From positions 161,042 through 183,377 of the forward strand of contig NW_005434538.1 of assembly GCF_000315625.1 (NCBI RefSeq): DNA of 22,336 nucleotides, read 5' to 3'. This DNA comes from Guillardia theta CCMP2712 (lineage: Eukaryota; Cryptophyceae; Pyrenomonadales; Geminigeraceae). A program made the translations under genes and the position numbers. The notes under the pieces were generated by a model. The model made no database searches. It saw nothing but the letters and a program-made list of their open reading frames with translations, and was not told the origin of the DNA. Positions 1 through 8,499 of the stretch are shown here, piece by piece (position 1 is the first letter of the stretch; the number at the start of each line of letters is the position of its first letter).

Positions 1-19
1 CCCCCCCCCCCCCCCCCCC
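1..19. repeat. poly-C run at window edge
   Basis: Nineteen consecutive C residues open the window. This is a homopolymer tract of the same kind as the 13-C run inside a PIG-U intron at 3484-3496. It may mark an assembly edge or a difficult-to-sequence tract. Confidence 0.8.
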
Positions 20-1289
20 TTACAGTATCCAGATACTCACGCCACCCACCCCACCCATGAATCATTTTTGATTTCCACCAAATCGATCCTCGAAGCCTCT
101 TGCCTACGGGTCAGGTACTTTTCCAAGAGGAGGCTCAATAGAATCTGCTTATACACCCGTGCGAGAAATGCGGACGCTAACCAAGGCACACAGATTCCAC
201 CCCCTACCCCCAATTTGACATTGAGTGAAACTATCGAGAAAATCCTGTTTTCGTTCAACTGGAGTGATTTATCGAAAAAAGTCCTTTTCATAACTGCTTT
301 TGGTATCCTAACCGGTATCCGTTGAAGGGTTGTCTTTCTGGGCTCTCTCGAATGTTTATCTGCATCCCAGGCTGTACCAAAGAAGAACATGACCAGCCTT
401 GCTGACCAACGTATCTGCCTGCTGACTGGAACATGGTCACTATCTCCCCCGGGGTTGGCTGAGAGTACCCCCTAAATATCATATGTGCTCGAGACCCACC
501 CACCCTCAGCTTTGATTGTTTTTACCCCCGCCAGCCTCATTTGTTGAAAGAGACCATTGAACCAATGAAGTTCTATAGCATAGATCATATGTAAAAGGGG
601 GTAGTGCTGGTACATGCTGGATTTAGGTCTTTGATTTCGATCTGCCCCCTTCATCTCTACTAGACTACCCCACCCTCATTGCGCCAACTAAGAAGAGAAT
701 GGCAAGTCTAAGCTCAAGTCACGCCAGCCCTATCTTGAGGTCGGGAGGTCCCGCGCCACCGGGGATGAGGTCTCACGGTCAGCATCACCAGCTCACAGAC
801 TTCTTCGGCGATGGGGTCCGGGTCTCTTGACCCCCGTATCGCCATAACTGAAAGGGTGGGGTGGAGCCTTACAGCCCTGCTGTAAAAGTCGCAATGGCAC
901 CCGTCGCTGGGGGTGGGTTGTGGGAGATCTTTGGACGGGTGGGTCGCATGAGCAATTGAGAGGTCCACGGATTGTCTGGATAAAAGGGGTAGCCTTGTGA
1001 TGACTAGGGACAAACCAGGGTAGGGTCATATCATTACCCGTGATTCTCAAATCAATAGAGGGGGTACTGATCGTGTACAAATATTAGATCCAAGGCCTGC
1101 ACAGAATAGGGAGGGGTGGGGTGGGCGGTCATGTGAGGTGTGTGCCGTGAGTGGATGACGGCGACGCCGGGGTAAGTTCCGAGGAGATCCTTACAGGCAG
1201 AACAGTCAAAGGGCTGGATGATCGGACCGTCGGGTGATGCCGTGACCGCGCCGCTGTCCGTCAGCACGCCGCTGAGTTCCGACTCTTCG
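20..1289. other. region with no supportable gene
   Basis: Short open frames exist on both strands (plus 68-325, minus 37-390). Neither shows a recognisable motif, signal peptide or splice structure. The segment is dotted with short C-runs and G-runs such as TACCCCC and GGGGGTAG, most densely from about 440 to 1130. The same style recurs at 18890-19370, which suggests intergenic DNA. The 5' part (60-350) is less repetitive and could hide an exon of a gene lying to the left, but I cannot show it. Confidence 0.5.
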
Positions 1290-1690
1290 CTTGAAGCCTC
1301 CCTGGTCCCCGGGGGCCCCCGGGTCCGGCACCGCGTGTAAGAGTACGGTCGGCGTGACTCACCGTGGCACTGGCACGATCGGATCGGATCATCGGATCGG
1401 ACGACCGGCCGGGCCGGCGGCGGCCGCCGGGTCCGGCCCGCCACTGGGCCATGATTATCCGGCCCGGGCGGCTGAGTCCCGGACCCGACGCGCCGCGCCG
1501 CCGTGCGGCGCTCAGCGACGGCGGGGCCCGGCTTCTCCTCCCTCTTTCACTTTCTCTTCTGTACAAGCCTAACAAACTTGGCACAGCGCTCACTCCGTCA
1601 CTAAGTTCGGCCGGGCCGGGCCCCGACTCCCCGGGGCCCGGGGTTCGAGTCAGCGGCCGCGGGCCGCCGTGCGGCCTGAGGATCCATTCA
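1290..1690. promoter_or_regulatory. GC-rich palindromic island upstream of PIG-U
   Basis: About 400 bp of very GC-rich, CpG-rich DNA. It contains a perfect 16-nt palindrome at 1308-1323 (CCCGGGGGCCCCCGGG). A repeated hairpin core, GCCGCCGTGCGGC, appears near 1497-1509 and 1664-1676. A GATCGGATCGGATCATCGG cluster lies at about 1378-1400. Its position just 5' of the PIG-U start fits a promoter or CpG island. Overlapping open frames on both strands here are composition artefacts. Confidence 0.45.
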
Positions 1691-1694
1691 ACTG

Positions 1695-1720
1695 TATCCG
1701 TGATTATCCGCAAGTATCCG
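1695..1720 (+). promoter_or_regulatory. three TATCCG elements at exact 10-bp spacing
   Basis: TATCCG occurs at 1695-1700, 1705-1710 and 1715-1720, so three copies lie one helical turn apart. The array ends 23 bp before the PIG-U ATG at 1744. It may be a promoter or 5'-UTR element. TATCC-type motifs also occur at about 302-320. Function is inferred from position only. Confidence 0.35.
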
Positions 1721-1743
1721 TGAGAAGTCAAGGGCACACTGCC

Positions 1744-3810
1744 ATGGGCAAGGGTGTGGTGTTGTTATGGTTGAGTGCGGCAGCGATGCGCATGGCGCTG
1801 CTCCTCTTTCCTTCCTCCTCCTACTCATCATCTCGCATTTCAGCTCCATCCTCACCTTCCACTCACACTCGATCGTCCTCCTCCTCCTCCTCTTCCTCAT
1901 CCTCGCCACTCTCCTGTTCAACCTTGGGAATGAGCTGTTTATGGGCCGAACTGCAGTCCCCATCACCCTCATATCTCACAGAAGAGCTCTCCTCACGTCC
2001 AGAGATCGTCACAGCTCTCACATCAACATCCTCAGTGAAGGAAGGGATCTTCCTCTGGGAGCGTGGAGCATCTCCATATGAAGGAGATATCCTACATGCC
2101 CCACCTTTGCTGCTGCTCCTCCTTTATCCGATAGAGGGCTCCTCTGGGACTAGGTTGCTTCGAGCGCTGTTCTGGACCATGATTCAGGTCCTCGTTGCTG
2201 TCATCATGCGGATGGTGGTTGTGGAGTACGAGCGCTCGCCCGAGGTCTCGAAAGATTGCTGCCACCTTGGCCTAGCACTTGGCGACGAGGACGAGGAGGA
2301 TGACATTCCGAAGCTGATCGAAGAAGAGAACAAGGTGTGCGTTCATGACCATCTTGTGCATGTAGTGATGATCAAATCTCATCAGAAACACCAAGTCCAA
2401 CTCGATGCAGCCTGGATCAACGAGCTCGTGCCGCTTGCGTACATGTTGCACCCATACTCGGTGTTGTGTTGTGGTGTTTTGATTTCGGTAGGAAACTTAA
2501 CAAGGCTTTGCAGATACTCACATGCATTGGCACATCGACAATCTCCGTAGATCATCTGTTCGTGATGGCTTCGGTGCTTTGTGCTCTCAGAGTAAAATCT
2601 CACTGCTCTCTTATTTCCACATGACCGACGACTGTGGCAGGGGAGGACGATTCAAACCTCGGTCGCCATCTCCACAGCAACTTACATCTCTCCCTATTAC
2701 ATTGTCCTCTTACCGCCTCTCGCACTCCTGCTCAGGAGGAAGCAAGAGGGAGCCTTCTCCTCATACTTTAGCTTGTACAATCACTTGCCTTGCCCCATGT
2801 GAGGATTTTCTGACATTCTCCTTGCTACAGTGTTGGGGCTTGCTGTGCGGTGATGGGAGCGTTGATGTATACATCATACGCGATCATGGGGAGCTGGGAC
2901 TTTGTGAATGGTGAGCTCGTGAATGGGCAGGAAAAGCTTGATCTAAGCTGTTGTAACAGCGGTGTACTACTTCACCTTTACTGTCCCCGATCTCTCGCCC
3001 AACGTCGGCTTGTGCGTTGGATTGCAGGTTGTCTCTCGGGGCTCAAGGGTTTTGCAGGTTCTGGTACTTCTTCATCGAGATCTTCGATCAGTTTCGAAAC
3101 TTTTTCCTCTTCCTGTTTCAATATCACATGCTTGTATGGCTGATGTGCTGGTATTTACAACTGTGACTGTGAGAGCAGGTCTACCCCATCCCCTTGGCTA
3201 TGCGAGTGTCTCATCGCCCGCTCTTTCTCTTTGCATTCTCACTCGGTATGATTCGTTTGGTTGGGGTCTGGCGTTTTGACTGATTGGTCTTCAGGTTATA
3301 TCGCCATCTTCAAATCTTATCCATCGATAGGCGACGCAGCGTTCTACATGCCATTGCTGATCATGTTATACCTCCTGCATGCTGTTTGGTCGCCATGACC
3401 GAGTTACGCAGTTTTCACCGCCAGCTGATCGAAATGAGAAACTTGTTCATCTTAGTACAGATCCTCCTCTTCGTTACCGGTAGCCCCCCCCCCCCCTGTT
3501 CTTCTCGGCCTGATGCGACCTCTCGTGCTCGTGCACCAGTGCTCTCGCCGATCTTCTGGCACTTGTGGATAGTGACGGGAGCGGGAAACTCGAACTTCTA
3601 TTACGGTCTCACTCTCGCTTACTCCGCAGCACAGGTAGGTCTGCGTGTGACGTTGGTTGTGTTGACTTGTTGAATGCAGGTCCTGATTATCTCTGAATCG
3701 ATGCTGGCGGTATCATTACGAATGAATACATCTCATGCCTGAATGTCTCGTTGTTACAGGTGCTGAAGCAAGACAAGAAACAAAGGCTCCTTTCGAAGAA
3801 AAGAGATTAG
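1744..3810 (+). CDS. PIGU: GPI transamidase subunit PIG-U (CDC91 family), 12 exons
   Basis: PIG-U is a multi-span ER membrane subunit of GPI transamidase, the complex that attaches GPI anchors to proteins. My exon model is 1744-2460, 2514-2591, 2641-2774, 2831-2910, 2960-3011, 3058-3133, 3179-3245, 3295-3383, 3425-3479, 3540-3634, 3680-3709, 3760-3810. All introns are GT-AG, 41-60 nt, phase-consistent, giving 507 aa. Family signatures appear in order: RGASPYEGD (107-115), LVPLAYMLHPYS then ILTC (from 228), SWDFVNAVYYF then VPDLSPNVGL, FWYFFIEIF, IFKSYPSIGD (405-414), FWHLWIV, GNSNFYY, and a basic C-terminus. The start has a good context (GCCATGG) and a first hydrophobic span at residues 4-22. 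Human PIG-U is 435 aa. The excess is mostly a Ser-rich stretch at about 23-75 coded by TCC repeats, which could instead be a missed intron. Boundaries after exon 1 are the surest. Confidence 0.9.
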
Positions 3811-4276
3811 ATGAACGAGATCAGCTCTGGTCGAACTACATTCTTCTCTTCTTTAGTTCGCAGCCATGTTTCATGCCTCATCATTCCCTGCTACTTGATG
3901 TTGATCCTCCCCTGCTTCTCTTTTCTTACTTCTTGTCTCCTACGCTTCTTGTCTCCTTCATGTCATTTCTCGCCCTGTTTGCTCTTTTCTTTTTAAATTT
4001 TACAGACTTTTTTTACTGCCTTGAAGTCCCTACCCCATTCCGTGCTACCACCTGGTTTGGTCCACCCTACCCCTCACTTTCTAGTATTCGTTCTGAGGGC
4101 ACCTCAACCCCCTCATTTTCTCGGTCCCCTCAACTTCCATTCTCGTTACCCTTCTTACTATGACCATCGATCTTGCACAGCACCCCTTCTTATTTACACC
4201 CACCCCTTCCATTGTCCACCCCTACCCCCTCCATTGTTTGGGGAATGTTCCGTAGTCTCTATTTCTGTTCTCCGTC
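3811..4276. other. intergenic, pyrimidine-rich
   Basis: This is the spacer between the PIG-U stop and the next plus-strand start. It is rich in T and C on the plus strand, with several CTACCCC/TACCCC motifs at about 4028-4230. It should hold the 3' end of PIG-U and the promoter of the next gene. The open frames here are low-complexity Ser/Leu/Pro readings and I see no gene. Confidence 0.5.
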
Positions 4277-4901
4277 ATGCGCTGCGACTACCAGGCGGTG
4301 GCGCCACAAGCAGGTCGGCTCTGCTCCTCCTCGCGCTCCTCCTCTCCTGATCTCCCCAAGACATCGTCATCCCGTGCCCTGGCCCTCCTCCTCTCCTCCT
4401 CTCTCGCTCTCCTCCTCGTCATAGCTGTGGTCCTGATGCTTGACGAGCCGTCGACTTCATTGGAGCAACAGCAGGCAAACAGGTACGAGCGCGTTTGTCG
4501 GTCATGCGAGTATATGTGGTATACGTGTTTTTCTCTCTCATGAGTACCTCTGATCTCTCCCTCTCCTCTCCTTAACCCCATCTGACTGCTCTCATTGCAG
4601 CCCCCTTCTGAATCGGATGGAAGGGATGCGGACAAATCCCTACGTGAACGACGAGGCGTCGGGCTCGGAGCACTGGGGAGGAGTAGGCAGTGAAGGTTAT
4701 GGAACTCCTGCATGGGACGGGACGGGATGGAACGCAAACTACCACCCTAGAGATCGGGCAAGCATGGACTCGGAGTCGATGGAGCCGTGGTACTGGAGGA
4801 AGGGCCCTAGAGTGAACGACGAGTACACTGGGCATGTGGCGGACGGGGATCCTCTCTTCTCTCCTCCTGATGGCTGGGAGCCACCCTATGAGCTGAAGTA
4901 G
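4277..4901 (+). CDS. small single-span membrane protein, unknown family, 2 exons
   Basis: Two exons, 4277-4482 and 4601-4901, join through a 118-nt GT-AG intron (donor AG|GTACGAG, acceptor CATTGCAG) in phase 2 to give 168 aa. Residues about 1-35 are Ser/Arg-rich and polar. A strong hydrophobic span (LALLLSSSLALLLVIAVVLML) follows at about 36-56, consistent with a signal anchor. The rest is acidic and Trp/Tyr-rich: it contains HWGG, PAWDG, PWYWRKG and DGWEPPYE. The motif VNDE followed by A/Y, S/T, G occurs twice, which hints at an internal duplication. I recognise no family. It lies 467 bp downstream of PIG-U in the same orientation and converges on the minus-strand gene at 5328. Confidence 0.7.
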
Positions 4902-5327
4902 AGCAGGAGCGGGGCTGGAGGAGAGCTGGAGTGTTGAGCAGCGGAAGGTTTTCAGATGGAGGGCCGTTGAAGTGTAGATGTAGCAGGCGGTGGAGGAGTG
5001 CGCGGGTAGATGTCAGCTGGGTATGAAGGTGGTCTTGGGCAGAGATGAAGTAGACAAGGTTGTAGATCTCGAGGTCGTAGGTCTGGCCACAGGGATGTCT
5101 TGGAAGTAAAGAGTTTGTGCGATGCGGTATGGAATGGACAGAAGAAAATCAACTCTTTCTTCCCGCTATTAGCAGGGTTAACAGGTAGAGGATGGGAGGG
5201 TGAGAAAGAGGGCTGGAGGAGGAGGAGGGAGGGAGGGAGGGAGGGAGGGAGCAGGGAGGTCGGGGAGGGGGGCCGGGAGACGAGCAACAGGACGAGGACA
5301 AGGAGGACGAGGACCAGGAGGAGAAGG
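4902..5327. other. convergent intergenic spacer with GGGA tract
   Basis: This spacer lies between two convergent stop codons (4901 plus, 5328 minus). The right half is purine-rich, with a GGGA tandem tract at about 5226-5250 and further GGA-rich sequence to 5325. No gene signal is seen in it. It should contain both 3' UTRs. Confidence 0.5.
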
Positions 5328-7982
5328 TTATGTGTTGGAGCTCTCCTTGATATCAATCCGAACCTCTTGGGTCTCGTGCGCTGCAGTGAAAAGGCTCAGG
5401 GGACAGAAGGAGAAGCGCAAGGCAGGGCGAGGACCTTGATCCGCCTTCTCCTCCTCCTGCTGCTGCTGCAGGAGAGGCTTCATCTCGACGTTGTCCTTGC
5501 TCCTTCCCCGCCGTCTCACAGTCTGGCTGTTTGCATCGCCAATCATCACTCTATGTTCCGTCCTTGGACCCAAAGGTGCTCTCAGCAGCGGGAGAGGTTG
5601 CAGGCGAAGAGCGGCAGGTTCTTACCTCTCCTCCTCCTCCGCCAGCCTCGTGTACCTCTGCGGCCTCCTCGTTTCCGCGCTCGGCTTCCGTTGTCGGCTG
5701 CTCCTCGATTTGTCCGGAGAGCATCCGCAGGACTGTCAGGGGAAGCGGCGTGAGGCGCTGAGGGAGGAAGAGGGGGGGAGAAGGTTGGAGATGACAGGGG
5801 AGGGAGGGAGGGAAGGAGGAAGGGAGGGAGGGAAGGAGGAAGGGAGGGAGGAGGAGGGAGAGGGAGGAAGAGCGGAGCGGGGAGGGTTCGAACCAGGGCG
5901 ATCAGGGCGACGCTGGCAGGGAGGATGATGATTCCCCCGAGGGCCATCATAACGATGCTTTCAAGGAAGTTCTGATGAGGAGTCGGGCCGAAGGTGAACT
6001 GGCCGTTGGAGAGCTTTGAAGCTGAGAGGAATGGATCCTCCTTGTACCGCAGGGCAAACTACAACTCGCTCATCATCCTCCTCCTCTCAGGGCGCTGACT
6101 GACCTGGACCACGAAGGGGGAGGAGAAGTTGCCGCGGGTGGGGCTGAGATCTTGGGACGAGAGCCTCCGGTTGGAGTTGGGCAGCCGCCGGGAGAATTCC
6201 TTGGCATACACTGAGTTCTCCTATCAGTGACATGGGAGGATCGATTCCTGCCTCACCCAAGGGCCCATCCTTGCTACATCCGCATTGCGACACTTGCCTC
6301 GCCGGCAGCACCCACTGCTGCTCGTTCCCAGCTTCCTTGAGCTCGAGCGTCAGGCAGACGCTCGTCAGTCTCCGCAGGCTCCAGCAGCTCCCTCGCTCCC
6401 AGACGCCATGACTCTGCACCCGACACATCTTCTGGTTGACCCCGACAGTGATCCACTCCCACAGCTGCAAGCTCGTCAGCTGGACGCAGGAGGGAGGACG
6501 GAAAGGAAAGAAGGGAGGGAAGGAGGGAGGAGGGAGGGATCAGAGGGATCGGAGAGAAGGGAGGAGGGAGCGGCACGGAGGAGGGAGGGAGGAGGAAGGC
6601 AACAGACAGAAAGGAGGGAGGCAGCAGGGAGGCAGCAGGGAGGCAGCAGGGAGAGACCTTGAGGTCGTCGATACTGAAGGAGCTCGCCGACGATCCCTCT
6701 ACCTGCACGTTGAAGCTGACAGATAGAGGAGGAGGAAGGGCGCGTTGAGCAGCTCGGACTACCTCACCGTCAGCACACACAAGGAAGGAGGAGGAGGAGG
6801 AGGAGGAGGAGGAGGAGGAGGAGGAGGAGGAGGAGGAGGAGGAGGAGGAGGAGGAGGAGGAGGAGGAGGAGGAGGAGGGAGGGACCTTGATGGACTTGCT
6901 GACGTCTTGAGGGATGGAAAATTGGTGGGAAAACCTGGAGGAGGAGTGAGCAGCAAGAAAGCGACGCAGAGAGTTATGACCTAACTTGTGTGAAGTTTAT
7001 GATATCGCCCTGTAAAGAGATGTCAAGCTTGCGCAGTTGAGATGAGGAAAAGGAAGAAGAAGAGGAAGAGGAAGAGGAAGAGGAAGAAGAAGAGGAAGAG
7101 AAAGAAGAGGAGGAGGAGGAGGAGGAGGAGGAGGTGGTGGTGGTGGAGGAGGAGCGGAAGAAGGAGGAGGCGGGAAAGTCAACCAGAGCGAATTCCGTCT
7201 GCCACTTCTTGGGGAATTCGGAAGTGTTGTCCTGAAACCAGAACGTGTGAACATGTTTCAAACTGCTTCACATGCAGCACAATCTGAACAAGCAAGCAAA
7301 GACAAAGAGCCATCTCCTCTTCCTACCATTGACATACTGCTGCTAGTGCCGTTGATCGTGATGCTCGCAGTGCTGCAACCTGTTACTTTCTTCTCCCGTC
7401 CAGTCTACTTTTTCACCTCTTCTTCATGACAGGCTCGAATTTTTTCGTCCAATTTCCCAGGGCCCAGTTGAATTCCTTCACAACGAAAGAGCCTGTACAG
7501 AGACAACACAATCATCACCACAAACTCTTCTCCCCTCCTGCTTTCCTCCTCTCTTCCTACCCTATCGCCGCCGAAACCACCATGGTCTCCTGCTCTTGCC
7601 CTGCCCAATCTACTGCTCCCCTCCCCTCTGATCCCGAACCGCTTCCGCCACTAACACATTTCCTCTTCCTCCTCCTCTCACGTGTATCAATGTAGGACTG
7701 GAACCACACGTGGACGCCATACACAACCATGCTGAACCCCTGGGACGATCATCAGCATCATCGGTAGATCGGAGGAGTGGGCGACTAACGATCATCAGCA
7801 TAAAGATGAGACACGCGGTGTTGGGCGACTCCTCGTCGTAGGGATGCGACCGGTAGAGTCCCTGCAGAGGGTGAGGGCAGGACAGCATAGAGGGCATTGA
7901 AAACCTTCCAGTCGTCCACAGCGCGGAGGGCTGAGAGCCTCTTGTTTCGTGCATTCACGCTCGCAGCGGCAGCGGCGGCCAT
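5328..7982 (-). CDS. two-span membrane protein with glycosylatable lumenal loop, 14 exons, family not recognised
   Basis: Model (minus, 5' to 3'): 7905-7982, 7790-7861, 7682-7739, 7431-7492, 7184-7231, 6981-7009, 6896-6934, 6658-6715, 6294-6479, 6104-6220, 5894-6058, 5626-5757, 5435-5522, 5328-5380. All junctions are GT-AG and in phase, giving 394 aa. The start has a fair context (CCCATGG). Span 1 is at about 41-62 (TACLIFMLMI then GFSMVVYGVHVWF). Span 2 is at about 283-304 (SIVMMALGGIIIL onward). The loop between carries four N-glycosylation sequons (NWT 83, NTS 92, NFT 111, NFS 241), so it is probably lumenal. The C-terminal 90 residues are polar, charged and Gln/Glu-rich, probably cytosolic. 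The layout resembles TMEM231 or ERGIC-type proteins, but I see no convincing family motif. The junctions at 6895 and 6981 are the least certain. Introns of 136-180 nt hold GGA/GGGA repeats. Confidence 0.75.
5801..5855. repeat. 20-nt purine tandem repeat
   Basis: The unit AGGGAGGGAGGGAAGGAGGA occurs at 5801-5820 and 5821-5840 and begins again at 5841. It lies inside the 136-nt intron 5758-5893 of the minus-strand two-span membrane protein gene. Confidence 0.75.
6784..6879. repeat. (GGA)n microsatellite, about 31 copies
   Basis: A nearly pure GGA array (TCC on the sense strand of the minus gene) lies inside its 180-nt intron 6716-6895. Poly-Gly, poly-Pro or poly-Glu frames across it are artefacts. 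Confidence 0.9.
7042..7166. repeat. AAGAGG/GGA-type purine tract
   Basis: Interspersed AGGAAG, AGAAGAGG, GGA and GGT repeats fill intron 7010-7183 of the minus-strand gene. On the sense strand this reads as a long pyrimidine tract leading to the acceptor CTTTACAG. Confidence 0.8.
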
Positions 7983-8499
7983 GGGAGCTCAGCAGATTGA
8001 AGGAAGAAAGGAAGGAGAGGGGAGAGGAAGGGGAGAGGAGGAAGCGAAGCGTCGAGGCAAGGGAGATGGGAGAAGTTGACAATGGAGGGCCAGTCAAGTC
8101 AGACTGCTCTCTTCCTCTCTCAACCTCGTCCTCCGATGCTCCTCCTACCCTCCTCTTGTCGTCGTTGTCGTCTCTCCTCCTCCTCCTGCTCTTCTCCCAC
8201 TCCTCTGCTCTCCTCCTCTACCTCGCTCCCTCCCTCCTCCTCTCAAGCTCCGCCATCGCGTTCGGCTGAAGCACACAATTGGAATGGCAGTAAAGCCAGC
8301 AATAAAATATTGTGTTTTCCAATAAAACTCCCATAAAAGTGCCAAGGTTGCAAGGTTCAAACTTTTTTACACGCCAGTGGGCCAGCCAGTAGTCAGGGAG
8401 GGGGGGGAGGGAGGAGGCGCTAGGAGGATGGACAGGTCAGATGATGGAGGGCGAGGAAGACGACGCGAGGATGTTGAGACTAGCAAGTGAAGGACGAGC
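7983..8499. promoter_or_regulatory. divergent promoter region
   Basis: This 517-bp spacer separates the divergent starts at 7982 (minus) and 8500 (plus). Purine-rich (about 8000-8075) and pyrimidine-rich (about 8105-8250) blocks flank an AT-rich core at about 8265-8345 with AATAAAATATTGTG and CCAATAAAA. No gene is seen. A shared promoter is the likely role, inferred from the arrangement. Confidence 0.45.

Noticed and set aside
37-390. 117-aa minus-strand frame at the left edge
   Set aside because: It has no recognisable motif, overlaps a plus frame of similar length, and lies among intergenic-type C-run motifs. It is not reported as a gene, though an exon of a neighbouring gene cannot be excluded.
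1640-1652. GGTTCGAGTC, which looks like a tRNA T-loop
   Set aside because: There is no pairing T-stem, D-arm or acceptor stem around it. The surrounding GC island produces such strings by chance.
1767-2081. Leu-rich plus-strand frame resembling a membrane protein
   Set aside because: It overlaps PIG-U exon 1 in another frame. The frame from 1744 carries the PIG-U SPY motif and joins in phase to the downstream exons.
6745-6984. Poly-Gly and poly-Pro open frames
   Set aside because: They are pure translations of the GGA microsatellite inside an intron of the minus-strand gene.
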